From: Pseudocitrobacter corydidari
GTDB lineage: Bacteria > Pseudomonadota > Gammaproteobacteria > Enterobacterales > Enterobacteriaceae
NCBI RefSeq assembly: GCF_021172065.1
Contig: NZ_CP087880.1
Span: forward strand, 372,001 to 436,000
Direction: 5' to 3'
DNA: 64,000 nucleotides
The position numbers and the translations under genes are program-made. Positions 27,639-37,879 of the stretch are shown here, piece after piece (position 1 is the first letter of the stretch; the number at the start of each line of letters is the position of its first letter). The notes under the pieces are model-generated. The model was not told the origin of the DNA, searched no databases, and saw only the letters and a list, made by a program, of their open reading frames with translations.

Positions 27639-28841
27639 TCAGGCGGTCAGACGGCAGGCGTCTTGCGCGATAACCAGCTCTTCGTTGGTCGGGATCACAA
27701 CAGCAGGGCGGGTGCCTTCTTTGTTGATGAAGCCAGATTTACCGAAACGTGCAGCCAGGTTACGTTCGTGGTCAACTTCGAAGCCCAGAACGCCCAGTTT
27801 ACCCAGGGAGAGTTCGCGAACCATTGCAGCGTTCTCACCGATACCACCGGTGAAGACAACGGCGTCCAGACGACCGTCCATCAGTGCAGTGTAAGAACCG
27901 ATGTATTTCGCCAGACGGTGGCAGTAAACGTCCATTGCACGTTTAGCGTCAGCTTTCTCTTTGTAGTTGTCTTCAACATAACGGCAGTCGCTGGTGACTT
28001 CGGTCAGACCCAGCAGGCCAGACTCTTTGGTCAGCATTTTGTTGATAGCGTCAACGCTCATGCCCAGGGTGTCGTGCAGGTGGAAGATGATAGCCGGGTC
28101 GATGTCGCCAGAGCGCGTACCCATAACCAGACCTTCCAGCGGAGTCAGACCCATAGAGGTGTCAACACATTTGCCGTTACGGATTGCAGAAACAGAACCA
28201 CCGTTGCCCAGGTGGCAGGTGATGATGTTCAGTTCTTCAACCGGTTTGTTCAGCATTTTGGCCGCTTCTTGAGTTACGAAGAAGTGGCTGGTGCCGTGTG
28301 CGCCGTAGCGACGAACGCCGTGCTCTTTGTACAGGCTGTACGGCAGAGCATAAAGGTAAGATTCTTCCGGCATGGTCTGATGGAACGCGGTATCGAATAC
28401 AGCCACGTTTTTGTCTTTCAGATTCGGGAAGGATTTCAGCGCTTCGGCGATACCGATCAGGTGAGCCGGGTTGTGCAGCGGAGCAAAAGAGGCAGAGTCT
28501 TTGATGCCCTGAATGACGGATTCGTCGATAACAACGGAGCTGGTGTACTTCTCGCCGCCGTGTACGATACGGTGACCAATCGCAGTCAGCTGTGCAGACA
28601 GTTCTGGTTTTTGTGCCAGAATAGTGTTAACGATAAAGTTCAGCGCTTCACTGTGAGCGGCGCCTGCACCTAAAGCCGCTTCTTGTTTGCTGCCGTCCAT
28701 TTTCCATTTGATACGTGCTTCAGGAAGATGGAAACATTCGGCCAAACCAGAGAGGTACTCGTCACCGTTCAGTGCATCGATGATGGCAAATTTCAGTGAG
28801 GAGCTACCGCAGTTCAGAACCAGTACTAACTTACTCGACAT
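27639..28841 (-). CDS. ackA: Acetate kinase AckA
   Basis: Converts acetyl phosphate and ADP to acetate and ATP, and the reverse at high acetate. The 400-residue protein has the ASKHA-fold phosphate loop near the N-terminus ([10 protein letters not shown]), the RIVHGGE region with the substrate arginine, HLGNGGS and GGIGENA near the C-terminus. First gene of ackA-pta; divergent from yfbV. Cytosolic dimer by family. Confidence 0.97.
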   Translation of the reverse strand: MSSKLVLVLNCGSSSLKFAIIDALNGDEYLSGLAECFHLPEARIKWKMDGSKQEAALGAGAAHSEALNFIVNTILAQKPELSAQLTAIGHRIVHGGEKYTSSVVIDESVIQGIKDSASFAPLHNPAHLIGIAEALKSFPNLKDKNVAVFDTAFHQTMPEESYLYALPYSLYKEHGVRRYGAHGTSHFFVTQEAAKMLNKPVEELNIITCHLGNGGSVSAIRNGKCVDTSMGLTPLEGLVMGTRSGDIDPAIIFHLHDTLGMSVDAINKMLTKESGLLGLTEVTSDCRYVEDNYKEKADAKRAMDVYCHRLAKYIGSYTALMDGRLDAVVFTGGIGENAAMVRELSLGKLGVLGFEVDHERNLAARFGKSGFINKEGTRPAVVIPTNEELVIAQDACRLTA

Positions 28842-29178
28842 GGAAGTACCTATTTATGATACGTGGCTAAAAAAACGTCAGGAGTCACAAAGCGTAGCGC
28901 AGGATGAAGCTGACATTTATGATTAACATCATGCCTGAATCGATTTTGAGGCAGGATGGAAGAAATACATATTGATTCTAAGTCATTTTGCATATTTTTC
29001 AGCCAATGGCAGAATATGCGATAATTTGACGGACTGGACGAGATAGACTAGCCCTCATCTCAGGCTGGCACAGGATACCCGATTGCAGGGTTTATGCCAA
29101 AATGTTTTGAACGTTGTCATACCCAGTTGTGGTTTTGCACGAATTTTTTAATTTTTATATGTGAAGTTGAGGTAAGCC
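28842..29178. promoter_or_regulatory. Divergent ackA / yfbV intergenic region
   Basis: 337 bases between divergent starts. It must contain promoters for both units. A -10-like TAGAAT on the minus strand around 28980 may belong to ackA. The stretch before yfbV (29140-29160) is T-rich. I see no convincing operator, RNA gene or small ORF. Confidence 0.5.
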
Positions 29179-29634
29179 ATGTCGACGCCCGAAAATCGCT
29201 CGGTCAGTTTTTTTAGTTTGTTCCGCCGGGGGCAGCACTACTCTAAGACGTGGCCGCTGGAAAAACGCCTTGCGCCGGTGTTTATCGAAAACCGCGCGAT
29301 CCGTATCACTCGCCACGCTATCCGCTTTATGCCGCCGGTAGCGGTCTTTACCCTGTGCTGGCAAATTGCCCTGGGTGGGCAACTTGGCCCGGCCGTCGCC
29401 ACCGCACTGTTTGCCCTGAGCCTGCCGATGCAGGGGCTATGGTGGTTAGGGAAGCGCTCCGTGACGCCGCTGCCGCCGTCTACCTTGCAGTGGTTCTATG
29501 AAGTGCGTGGAAAATTACAGGAGGCCGGGCAAGCGCTCGCCCCGGTAGAAGGAAAGCCCGATTATCAGGCGCTGGCTGACACGCTTAAGCGCGCCTTCAA
29601 ACAACTGGATAAAACTTTCCTTGATGATTTGTAA
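29179..29634 (+). CDS. yfbV: YfbV, inner-membrane protein (UPF0208)
   Basis: A 151-residue protein, the E. coli length, with two hydrophobic helices around residues 48-66 and 70-88 and soluble ends. E. coli YfbV has been reported to help keep the Ter macrodomain separate from its flanks, and is also listed as an uncharacterised membrane protein. The ATG at 29179 follows GAGGTAAG. Monocistronic or with yfbU, which begins 81 bases downstream. Confidence 0.93.
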   Translation: MSTPENRSVSFFSLFRRGQHYSKTWPLEKRLAPVFIENRAIRITRHAIRFMPPVAVFTLCWQIALGGQLGPAVATALFALSLPMQGLWWLGKRSVTPLPPSTLQWFYEVRGKLQEAGQALAPVEGKPDYQALADTLKRAFKQLDKTFLDDL

Positions 29635-30210
<576 letters not shown>

Positions 30211-30221
30211 TGGAGGCGCCT

Positions 30222-30881
30222 GTGCAGTGTAAAGGTTTTCTGTTTGATCTGGACGGTACGCTGGTAGATTCTCTGCCGGTCGTGGAACGCTCATGGTGCA
30301 GTTGGGGCGATCGTTTCGGGATCCCGCACGATGAGATCCTCGGTTTTATCCACGGTAAACAAGCGATCACCTCGCTGCGCCACTTTATGCCGGGGCAATC
30401 GGAAGAGGCGATTCAGGCCGAGTTTACCCGCCTCGAACATATTGAAGCCAGCGACACGGACGGCGTGATTGCACTGCCAGGCGCGCTTGAGTTGCTTGAA
30501 ACGCTGAACGCGAACCATATTCCGTGGGCGATTGTCACTTCGGGTTCCATTCCGGTCGCACATGCCCGCCATAAAGCGGCGGGGCTGCCGATGCCGGAAG
30601 TCTTCGTCACCGCCGAGCGCGTGAAGCGCGGCAAACCAGAGCCGGATGCCTATCTGCTGGGCGCCGAGCTGTTAGGGCTCGCCCCGCAGGATTGCACCGT
30701 TGTGGAAGATGCGGCGGCGGGCGTGCTCTCTGGTCTGGCGGCAGGGTGTCATGTGATAGCGGTTAACGTGCCGGCAGATGCGCCACGTCTTAACGAAGCG
30801 GATTTTGTCCTGACGACGCTTGATGTGCTCAATATTGCTAAACAGCCCGACGGCACCGTTGATGTGACGTTAAAAGCATAA
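30222..30881 (+). CDS. hxpA: HxpA (YfbT), HAD-family sugar phosphatase
   Basis: A 219-residue HAD-like hydrolase; the E. coli enzyme dephosphorylates sugar phosphates in vitro. Motif I is FDLDGTLVDS (nucleophile and acid/base Asp), motif II is IVTSGS, motif III the Lys in KRGKPEPDAYL, and motif IV VVEDAAAG. I prefer the GTG at 30222 because GGAGG lies five bases upstream, inside the ATGGAGG formed at the yfbU stop. An ATG at 30210 would add four residues but would overlap that Shine-Dalgarno. Confidence 0.9.
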   Translation: MQCKGFLFDLDGTLVDSLPVVERSWCSWGDRFGIPHDEILGFIHGKQAITSLRHFMPGQSEEAIQAEFTRLEHIEASDTDGVIALPGALELLETLNANHIPWAIVTSGSIPVAHARHKAAGLPMPEVFVTAERVKRGKPEPDAYLLGAELLGLAPQDCTVVEDAAAGVLSGLAAGCHVIAVNVPADAPRLNEADFVLTTLDVLNIAKQPDGTVDVTLKA

Positions 30882-30892
30882 ACTTATGATTT

Positions 30893-30918
30893 GGCCCCGC
30901 ATACACGGGGCTTTTTTC
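30893..30918 (+). terminator. Rho-independent terminator after hxpA
   Basis: GCCCCG and CGGGGC pair around a short loop and are followed by six T residues. Confidence 0.85.
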
Positions 30919-30966
30919 TGCCATGATATAACCACTTATCACTTATCTTTCTGACAAGGATGTGTT

Positions 30967-32799
30967 TTGAACGGTGAATTGATTTGGGTGCTCTCTCTAC
31001 TGGCTATCGCCGTTGTGTTGTTTGCGATGGGCAAAGTGCGCATGGATGCTATCGCACTGTTAGTGATTGTCGCTTTCGTATTAAGCGGAACCTTAACCCT
31101 CAGCGAAGCCTTTTCGGGCTTTAGCGATCCCAACGTTATTCTGATTGCCGCCCTGTTTATCATCGGCGATGGCCTGGTGCGTACTGGCGTCGCCACCAAT
31201 ATGGGCGCATGGCTGGTGCAGGTTGCCGGCAGCAGCGAAACCAAGATGCTGGTCTATCTGATGCTCACCGTCGCCGGTCTCGGCGCGTTTATGAGCTCAA
31301 CCGGCGTGGTGGCTATCTTTATTCCCGTCGTCCTCAGCGTGTCGATGCGCATGAATATCTCGCCGTCGCGCCTGATGATGCCGCTCAGTTTTGCCGGGCT
31401 TATCAGCGGCATGATGACGCTGGTGGCGACGCCGCCGAACCTGGTGGTCAACAGTGAACTTCTCCGCGAAGGGTTGCACGGTTTTGGTTTCTTCAGCGTC
31501 ACGCCGATTGGCCTGGTCGTGCTGCTGCTGGGCATCGTGTATATGCTGCTGATGCGCTTTATGTTCAAAGGCGAAGACCCGTCATCGTCCCGCGATGGCG
31601 GTAAACGTAGCTCGTTTCGCGATCTCATCAAAGCCTACCGCCTGACCGGACGCGCGCGTCGTCTGGCGATTCGCCCCGGCTCGCCAATGATTGGCCAGCG
31701 ACTCGATGACCTGAAGCTGCGTGAACGCTACGGTGCGAACGTTATCGGCGTGGAACGCTGGCGTCGTTTTCGCCGGGTGATTGTGAACGTTAACGGGGTA
31801 TCCGAATTTCGCGCCCGCGATGTGCTGCTGATTGATATGTCAGCGGCAGACGTAGACCTGCGTGAGTTTTGCGCCGAACAGATGCTTGAGCCAATGGTGC
31901 TGCGCGGTGAATACTTTGCCGATCAGGCGCTCGATGTGGGGATGGCAGAAGTGTCGCTGATCCCGGAATCGGAACTGCTGGGGAAAACGGTGCGCGAGAT
32001 TGCGTTTCGTACCCGCTATGGTCTGAACGTCGTGGGGATGAAACGTAACGGCGAAGCGCTGGACGGGTCGGTGGTGGACATCCCGCTGGAACTTGGCGAT
32101 ATCGTACTGGTGGTCGGTAACTGGAAGCTTATCAATCAGCTGGCGCAGAAAGGGCGCGACTTCGTGGTGCTTAACCTGCCGGTTGAAGTGAGCGATGCCT
32201 CGCCAGCGCATAGTCAGGCTCCGCATGCGATTTTCTGTCTGGTGCTGATGGTCGCTTTAATGCTGACCGATGAAATTCCGAACCCGATTGCGGCGATTAT
32301 TGCCTGCCTGCTGATGGGTAAATTCCGCTGTATTGATGCGCAAAGCGCGTATAAATCCATTCACTGGCCGAGCATTATTTTGATTGTGGGGATGATGCCG
32401 TTCGCGCTGGCGCTACAAAAAACCGGCGGCGTTGATTTGGTGGTGAAAGGGCTGATGGATATTGGCGGCGGGCAGGGGCCTTATCTGATGCTGGGCTGTC
32501 TGTTTGTCATGTGCGCCACTATCGGGCTGTTTATTTCCAACACGGCAACGGCGGTGCTGATGGCGCCGATTGCGCTGGCGACCGCGAAATCGATGGGCGT
32601 TTCACCTTATCCGTTTGCCATGGTAGTGGCGATGGCGGCCTCGGCGGCCTTTATGACGCCGGTCTCATCACCGGTGAACACGCTGGTGCTGGGGCCGGGG
32701 AAATACAGCTTTAGTGACTTCGTGAAGATTGGGGTTCCGTTCACCATCCTGGTGATGATTGTCAGCGTGCTGCTGATACCGGTATTGTTCCCGTTTTGA
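30967..32799 (+). CDS. yfbS: YfbS, DASS/SLC13-type transporter with two RCK_C domains
   Basis: A 610-residue inner-membrane protein. Membrane helices at about 4-190 and 415-608 form the SLC13-like (divalent anion:Na+ symporter) fold, with conserved STGVVA and ISNTATAVL segments. Two TrkA-C/RCK_C regulatory domains sit between them (about 215-385). The substrate is unknown. Translation appears to begin at a TTG (30967; MNGELIWVL in homologues), preceded by AAGGA. Ends just before a REP cluster. Confidence 0.9.
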   Translation: MNGELIWVLSLLAIAVVLFAMGKVRMDAIALLVIVAFVLSGTLTLSEAFSGFSDPNVILIAALFIIGDGLVRTGVATNMGAWLVQVAGSSETKMLVYLMLTVAGLGAFMSSTGVVAIFIPVVLSVSMRMNISPSRLMMPLSFAGLISGMMTLVATPPNLVVNSELLREGLHGFGFFSVTPIGLVVLLLGIVYMLLMRFMFKGEDPSSSRDGGKRSSFRDLIKAYRLTGRARRLAIRPGSPMIGQRLDDLKLRERYGANVIGVERWRRFRRVIVNVNGVSEFRARDVLLIDMSAADVDLREFCAEQMLEPMVLRGEYFADQALDVGMAEVSLIPESELLGKTVREIAFRTRYGLNVVGMKRNGEALDGSVVDIPLELGDIVLVVGNWKLINQLAQKGRDFVVLNLPVEVSDASPAHSQAPHAIFCLVLMVALMLTDEIPNPIAAIIACLLMGKFRCIDAQSAYKSIHWPSIILIVGMMPFALALQKTGGVDLVVKGLMDIGGGQGPYLMLGCLFVMCATIGLFISNTATAVLMAPIALATAKSMGVSPYPFAMVVAMAASAAFMTPVSSPVNTLVLGPGKYSFSDFVKIGVPFTILVMIVSVLLIPVLFPF

Positions 32800-32843
32800 G
32801 TGACGGTAAAGCCGGATGAAAATGTGGGCTGCGAGCCCATCAT

Positions 32844-33006
32844 GCCGAATGGCGCTTGCGCTTATCCGGCCTACGAGGCCGGGTAAATGTGTGAAGGTGT
32901 CTGCGAACCTGTCACGCCGGATGGCGGCTTCGCCTTATCCAGCCAACACGAAATGATAATGTCGGATGAAACCTGTAGGCCGGATAAGCGCCAGCGCCAT
33001 CCGGCA
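32844..33006. repeat. REP/BIME cluster between yfbS and yfbR
   Basis: Three REP-like palindromic units at 32844-32874 (+), 32916-32944 (+) and 32975-33006 (-), each with the GCCGGATGGCG...CGCTTATCCGGCCTAC type pattern. They lie in the gap between the convergent yfbS and yfbR. In enterics such units can stabilise transcript 3' ends, cause termination or bind gyrase and IHF. Confidence 0.9.
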
Positions 33007-33019
33007 GCAACAGGCCGCA

Positions 33020-33619
33020 CTACAGCGGTGAATCGGTACTGATCTCGTCCAGCGACAAATGGAAGCTCGGCACAAACACGTCCATAAAGTAGTCCATCTC
33101 TTCACTACGTCGCTCAGATAACGTTTTCTCCAGGCGACCTTTCGCCAGCAAGAACTCGTTGTTCCCGGCCGATAACTCTTCCAGACATTTCAAATATGCA
33201 CACAACGCATCGGCCTGTTTAACGATAGACTTCTCTTCGTCGCTATACTGATGTTCATCAATCAGCGGCGCAAAGATATCCTGTAACTCTTCCGGAACCA
33301 TCTCGACCAGCTTCTGCTGGGCAATCTTCTCGATAGCTTTATATTCCTGGGCGATTTGCGAGTTGAAGTATTTCACCGGTGTCGGTAAATCGCCGGTGAG
33401 CACTTCTGATGCGTCGTGGTACATCGCCAGCAGCGCGATACGCTCGGCGTTGACCTGACCGCCGAATTTACGGTTTTTAATCGCGGCCAGCGCGTGGGCA
33501 ACCATCGCCACTTGCAAACTGTGTTCAGAGACGTTTTCTGTGCGCACGTTGCGCATCAATGGCCAGCGGTTAATTAATTTGAGGCGGGAGAGGTGGGCAA
33601 AAAAATGACTCTGATTCAT
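33020..33619 (-). CDS. yfbR: 5'-deoxynucleotidase YfbR
   Basis: Removes phosphate from deoxyribonucleoside 5'-monophosphates, part of dUMP-supplying and nucleotide pool control in E. coli. The 199-residue HD-domain protein has the metal ligands in order: His33 in ENVSEHSL, His-Asp in MYHDASEV and a later Asp in VKQADAL. The length matches E. coli YfbR. Encoded downstream of alaA on the same strand. Confidence 0.95.
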   Translation of the reverse strand: MNQSHFFAHLSRLKLINRWPLMRNVRTENVSEHSLQVAMVAHALAAIKNRKFGGQVNAERIALLAMYHDASEVLTGDLPTPVKYFNSQIAQEYKAIEKIAQQKLVEMVPEELQDIFAPLIDEHQYSDEEKSIVKQADALCAYLKCLEELSAGNNEFLLAKGRLEKTLSERRSEEMDYFMDVFVPSFHLSLDEISTDSPL

Positions 33620-33670
33620 AGCGACCCTTACTCGATTACATCAGTAAGGGTCATTGTGCGCTGAGATGCG

Positions 33671-33690
33671 GGCCGGATGCAAATCCGGCC
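33671..33690 (-). repeat. REP-like hairpin between alaA and yfbR
   Basis: GGCCGGAT and ATCCGGCC pair perfectly around GCAA just after the alaA stop. No T-run follows on the minus strand, so it resembles a half REP unit more than a terminator. Confidence 0.6.
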
Positions 33691-33696
33691 GACGTC

Positions 33697-34914
33697 TTAT
33701 GCCTGACGGTAGCCCGACAGGAAGCGGCCAAAGCGAGTGATCGACATTTCCAGATCGTCGATGCGCGGCAGCGTGACGATACGCACATGGTCCGGCCACG
33801 GCCAGTTAAATGCTGTTCCCTGAACCAGCAGCACTTTTTCCTGCAACAGGAAATCGAGCACCATTTTCTGGTCATCGTGAATGTTAAAGCGTTTCGCATC
33901 AATTTTCGGGAACATGTACAGCGCGCCATTAGGCTTCACGCAGGAGACGCCAGGGATCTCGTTAATCAGCTCCCATGCACGGTTGCGCTGCTCGTACAAG
34001 CGACCACCCGGTACAATGAATTCGCTAATGCTCTGATACCCGCCAAGCGCCGTCTGGATGGCGTGCTGCGCCGGAACGTTAGCGCACAGGCGCATCGAGG
34101 CCAGCATTTCCAGCCCTTCAATATACCCTTTCGCATGTTTTTTCGGCCCGTTCAGTACCATCCAGCCCTGACGGAAGCCCGCCACGCGATAGGTTTTTGA
34201 CAGGCCGTTAAAGGTTACGGTCAGTAAGTCTGGGGCCAGTGCTGCGATAGAGTGGTGCTGGGCGTGATCGTAGAGGATCTTATCGTAGATTTCGTCAGCG
34301 AAGATGATCAGGTTGTGTTCGCGGGCGAGCTCGACGATCTCCAGCAGCAGCTCTTTGGAATAGACCGCCCCGGTTGGGTTGTTCGGGTTGATGATCACAA
34401 TGCCGCGAGTTCGCGGGGTGATTTTGGCGCGAATATCGTCGAGATCCGGGAACCAGCCAGCGGATTCATCACACAGATAGTGCACCGCATTGCCGCCGGA
34501 AAGCGAAACGGCTGCCGTCCACAACGGGTAATCCGGCGCGGGAACCAGCATTTCATCGCCGCTGTTCAGCAATGCCTGCATGGCCTGCACAATCAGTTCA
34601 GATACGCCATTGCCGATATAGATATCTTCTACCGTCACGTCGCGCATACCGCGCGCCTGGTAGTGCTGCATGATAGCTTTACGGGCGGAGTAGAGCCCTT
34701 TGGAGTCGCAATAACCTTGCGCTGTTGGCAGGTTGCGGATCACATCGACCAGAATTTCATCCGGCGCGTCAAACCCGAAGGGGGCCGGGTTGCCGATGTT
34801 GAGTTTAAGAACTTTGTTGCCTTCTTCTTCAAGGCGTTTGGCCTCTTTCAGAACCGGGCCACGGATGTCGTAACAGACGTTGTCTAACTTGCTGGATTTT
34901 TCGATGGGGGACAT
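33697..34914 (-). CDS. alaA: Glutamate-pyruvate aminotransferase AlaA
   Basis: Makes alanine from pyruvate with glutamate as amino donor, a main alanine route in E. coli. The 405-residue protein is a fold-type I PLP enzyme; the Schiff-base lysine is in NGLSKTYRVAGFRQGW, with NPNNPTGA and the Asp in IFADEIYD nearby. It is transcribed away from lrhA, from a long AT-rich gap. In E. coli alaA responds to alanine through Lrp; I cannot show a site here. Confidence 0.96.
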   Translation of the reverse strand: MSPIEKSSKLDNVCYDIRGPVLKEAKRLEEEGNKVLKLNIGNPAPFGFDAPDEILVDVIRNLPTAQGYCDSKGLYSARKAIMQHYQARGMRDVTVEDIYIGNGVSELIVQAMQALLNSGDEMLVPAPDYPLWTAAVSLSGGNAVHYLCDESAGWFPDLDDIRAKITPRTRGIVIINPNNPTGAVYSKELLLEIVELAREHNLIIFADEIYDKILYDHAQHHSIAALAPDLLTVTFNGLSKTYRVAGFRQGWMVLNGPKKHAKGYIEGLEMLASMRLCANVPAQHAIQTALGGYQSISEFIVPGGRLYEQRNRAWELINEIPGVSCVKPNGALYMFPKIDAKRFNIHDDQKMVLDFLLQEKVLLVQGTAFNWPWPDHVRIVTLPRIDDLEMSITRFGRFLSGYRQA

Positions 34915-35846
34915 GAACCTTTAACCTTTTTAGCTGTTATCGCCACTCCCAGCCATGGAAGTCAGCTTGGAATAATGTACTCCGCATCACCGGTGTTTTG
35001 AAGGGTCAACAGGAGAAGATTTTGTCAGTCTTAAAGACACAGTACATTCTTTTTCGCTAAAATAGAGTGAAAATCCTGATTGTATATATTGTTAATTTGT
35101 TGTTTTATGGTTTCTTGTGTTGGTTGTCTGTTGATTGCTAGTTGTTTTAACTGATTAAAAACAAAGCAGTTGATTCAGGTGAAAAAAATACGGCGATATA
35201 CTTTAGCAACGCTTTAGTAATATTAATTGTGGATGAATTCATGAAACATACACATCACGACTAATACATTTCTCTGTGAATTCAATGTTAATCATTGTTA
35301 ATGAACCGCTCTGAAGGTCATTAATGTTTTATTTTAAATTGCAAAGTATTCATTAAGAATTGTTAGTTTTATTAAAGCATTTTGATTTTAATGGAGTTTT
35401 TGTCTTAAGATCTTACTTATTAATACTTATAAATATAATGGTTTTAGGTTAGGATAATGATGTTATCGCGGGGTTTCATTCATCAAACTTGTGAGTGATT
35501 ATCTCAGGAAGTCGACAACATTTTGTTATTTAACAGTTTTTAACCATTTGTTTCCCTCCGGTATTATTGGGTAGTCACTATTATATTGGCTGGTCAGACA
35601 ACCGGTTTTTTGAAAGAGCTCACACAAAGGTACTGAGAAAAATAGTCTCACACCTGAAGTTAAACACTTTATCGCAGAGGGGACTGTCACCCGATGGGAG
35701 GCAGACAATTTTAATGTAATACCGCTCCGTCAGGCAGTCATTCGGTTGCATCGTGCCGAAGGATGGGCTTTTAAAAGGATGAGCCTGATTTCAGAGCGCG
35801 GCATCAACAAGGCAGGTTAGCCTTAGCGACCTGTAAGTGAATAAAT
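34915..35846. promoter_or_regulatory. Long divergent alaA / lrhA intergenic region
   Basis: 932 bases, AT-rich for most of its length (34980-35500), with poly-A/T tracts typical of curved, H-NS- and Lrp-bound DNA. It contains the alaA promoter and a long lrhA leader. E. coli lrhA also has a long untranslated leader and is autoactivated. The last 200 bases are less AT-rich and hold the protein-like frame listed separately. Confidence 0.6.
35614..35820 (+). pseudogene. Start-less, protein-like open frame in the lrhA leader (possible wHTH remnant)
   Basis: After a TGA at 35611, 68 sense codons run to TAG at 35818. The translation is protein-like (TVTRWEADNF, QAVIRLHRAEGWAFKR, ERGINKAG) and follows the pattern of small winged-HTH proteins found on mobile elements: an 'aeG.vTr.eA' opening, then 'L..ai..L...Gw.f.r' and a late Gly. 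There is no ATG before 35779 and no ribosome-binding site, so it is not an intact gene. It could be a decayed gene or chance. Low confidence. Confidence 0.35.
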
Positions 35847-36788
35847 ATGATAAATGCAAATCGTCCGATACTTAACCTCGACCTCGATCTGCTGAGAACA
35901 TTTGTTGCGGTCGCCGATTTGAGCACTTTTGCCGCAGCAGCAGCAGCCGTTTGTCGCACACAGTCCGCCGTTAGCCAGCAAATGCAGCGGCTTGAACAAC
36001 TTGTTGGCAAAGAACTTTTTGCCCGTCATGGCCGTAATAAACTGCTGACCGAGCACGGTATCCAGCTATTGGGCTATGCACGTAAAATCCTGCGCTTTAA
36101 TGATGAAGCCTGTACATCGCTGATGTTCAGTACGCTTCAGGGGCAACTGACGATTGGTTCGTCCGATGAGTCAGCGGATACCATCCTGCCGTTCCTGCTC
36201 AACCGCATTAGCTCCGCCTGGCCAAAGCTTGGGCTGGATGTGCGGGTGAAGCGACACGCGGATATGGCGGACATGCTCCACAAGAACGAGGTCGATCTGG
36301 TACTGACTACACACCGCATTGATGCGTTCCACTCGACGGTGTTGCGTACCTCGCCAACGCACTGGTACTGCGCCGCAGAGTTCGCTCTGCGCCCCGGAGA
36401 GCCCGTACCGCTGGTGTTGCTCGATGACCCGAGTCCGTTCCGCGATATGATAATCTCCACCCTGGATGCGGCAAATGTGCCGTGGCGTCTGGCGTATGTT
36501 GCCTCCACACCGTCTGCGGTACGTGCTGCGGTGAAGGCGGGGCTTGGCGTTACCGCAAGGCCAGTCGAGATGATGAGCCCGGAACTGCGCGTGCTGGGGC
36601 GAGCTGACAAAATGCCGGTGTTGCCAGATACCGAATATTTACTAAGCTGTAACGTGCAGAATCCAAATGAATTAATGCAGATGATCTTCCAGTCGGTTGA
36701 GACGAGCATCAAGCCATGGACACAGAGCACTGTCTATACCCTGGAAGGGGGAGATAATTCCCATGCTGATGATGAGGTCATTGAGTAA
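35847..36788 (+). CDS. lrhA: LysR-type regulator LrhA
   Basis: A 313-residue LysR-family regulator; E. coli LrhA represses the flagellar master genes flhDC and affects RpoS and fimbriae. The N-terminal winged helix-turn-helix (about 12-70) has [20 protein letters not shown] and [13 protein letters not shown] and is nearly invariant, while the effector domain (from about 95) and especially the last 60 residues differ from E. coli. The ATG at 35847 gives [17 protein letters not shown] strong terminator follows. Confidence 0.95.
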   Translation: MINANRPILNLDLDLLRTFVAVADLSTFAAAAAAVCRTQSAVSQQMQRLEQLVGKELFARHGRNKLLTEHGIQLLGYARKILRFNDEACTSLMFSTLQGQLTIGSSDESADTILPFLLNRISSAWPKLGLDVRVKRHADMADMLHKNEVDLVLTTHRIDAFHSTVLRTSPTHWYCAAEFALRPGEPVPLVLLDDPSPFRDMIISTLDAANVPWRLAYVASTPSAVRAAVKAGLGVTARPVEMMSPELRVLGRADKMPVLPDTEYLLSCNVQNPNELMQMIFQSVETSIKPWTQSTVYTLEGGDNSHADDEVIE

Positions 36789-36831
36789 CAACCTCGCAGA
36801 AAACTGGTAACAAAATGTAAGTGTAAAAAAG

Positions 36832-36870
36832 AGTCACTGGCCCGCAAAAGTGAGCCAGTGGCTTTTTTTT
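36832..36870 (+). terminator. Rho-independent terminator after lrhA
   Basis: GTCACTGGC and GCCAGTGGC pair around about 12 bases, and a run of eight T residues follows. Confidence 0.88.
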
Positions 36871-37417
36871 CGCCTGCGCTAATGCTTTTTGCAATAAATG
36901 CTTTTTACTATTCGTAATACAATCAGTTAATTAAGTGATTGCTTGCCGTAAATTCGGGCAATTGTGATCCACTTTTAACATATCCTGCTAATGTTAAAAA
37001 ACCAGGTGTTTTGTTGCTGTTTTTCAGGGCGAATTAACAGAACCGTGTCTTAGATCAAGAAAATACTCCTCCTGAGGGGGAGGAATCGTGTGAAATTCCT
37101 GTCAAAATAGAAGGGTACTAATTGTTATTGTCCGAAAACGGACACGATTCACCAGCACTCAATTCGGAGGGTGACATGAGTCGATACCCCGCAAAGGGCA
37201 CGTAATGTTAATGAAATGGAATTGATGTAAATTAATGTGATGAAACCTTTGTTAAAGTTGACAAAAGGTTATCGAAAGGAGTAAAAAACCTCAAATTTTT
37301 TCGGTCTATGCTTTGATTCTGGCCGTTTTGCTGGTTTTTTAATCCTCCCCATGAATCGATGTAGCGTCCATCTGCCGGTAAGAGCAGAAGTGGTTATGCT
37401 ACCTATTTGGTAAAGCT
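36871..37417 (+). promoter_or_regulatory. nuo operon promoter and long leader region
   Basis: About 550 bases between the lrhA terminator and nuoA. E. coli nuo is transcribed from a promoter far upstream of nuoA and controlled by ArcA, NarL, Fis and others; the same layout is likely. Visible elements are a G/C-rich hairpin (CTCCTCC...GGGGAGG, about 37065-37084), a TGTCCG-AAAA-CGGACA hairpin (37129-37144) and the short ORF at 37176. I could not assign operators with confidence. Confidence 0.55.
37176..37205 (+). CDS. Putative 9-codon leader peptide upstream of nuoA
   Basis: ATG-AGT-CGA-TAC-CCC-GCA-AAG-GGC-ACG-TAA (MSRYPAKGT) follows a strong Shine-Dalgarno (GGAGGGTG) five to ten bases upstream. 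It lies 212 bases before nuoA and just after the TGTCCG hairpin. Its ribosome-binding site is better than that of nuoA, which starts with TTG. Translation could influence leader folding or mRNA stability; this is inferred. No homology call is possible at this length. Confidence 0.4.
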   Translation: MSRYPAKGT

Positions 37418-37864
37418 TTGAGTATGTCAACATCCACTGAAATCATCGCTCATCACTGGGCATTTGCTATCTTTCTGCTCATCGCCGTTGGCCTGTGCTG
37501 CCTCATGCTGGTTGGCGGTTGGTATCTTGGCGGTCGCGCACGCGCAAGAAGTAAAAACACGCCGTTTGAATCGGGTATCGATTCTGTGGGTACCGCCCGC
37601 CTGCGCATGTCCGCGAAGTTCTATCTGGTCGCCATGTTCTTCGTCATCTTCGACGTGGAAGCGCTCTACCTTTTCGCCTGGTCAACCTCTATCCGCGAAA
37701 GTGGCTGGGTAGGGTTTATCGAAGCCGCAATTTTCATTTTGGTGCTACTGGCTGGTCTGGTTTACCTCGTTCGTGTTGGCGCACTTGACTGGACGCCTGC
37801 GCGTTCTCGCCGCACCCTGGTTAACTCCGATACTGACAGCGTCACTAACCGTAATACGCAGTAA
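37418..37864 (+). CDS. nuoA: NADH-quinone oxidoreductase subunit A NuoA
   Basis: Small membrane subunit of respiratory complex I, next to the quinone-binding junction. The 148-residue protein has three transmembrane helices and the conserved FESGIDSVG loop and [14 protein letters not shown] segment. The start used is a TTG at 37418, as annotated for E. coli; an ATG two codons later (37424) is an alternative. First gene of the 13-gene nuo operon. Confidence 0.95.
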   Translation: MSMSTSTEIIAHHWAFAIFLLIAVGLCCLMLVGGWYLGGRARARSKNTPFESGIDSVGTARLRMSAKFYLVAMFFVIFDVEALYLFAWSTSIRESGWVGFIEAAIFILVLLAGLVYLVRVGALDWTPARSRRTLVNSDTDSVTNRNTQ

Positions 37865-37879
37865 AAGCGAGGCAATAAG

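Noticed and set aside
26754..28673. A 639-codon open frame on the + strand opposite ackA and pta
   Set aside because: It is the antisense shadow of two highly expressed genes with biased codons; it spans both genes and the gap and has no protein-like domain or ribosome-binding site.
35526..35708. A 60-codon minus-strand frame in the alaA-lrhA gap
   Set aside because: No ribosome-binding site, and the composition is not protein-like; the + strand frame there is more convincing.
35694..35721. ATG-GGA-GGC-AGA-CAA-TTT-TAA mini-ORF and the overlapping AUG-UAA in the lrhA leader
   Set aside because: Spacing to possible Shine-Dalgarno sequences is poor and such tiny frames are expected by chance; not listed as features.
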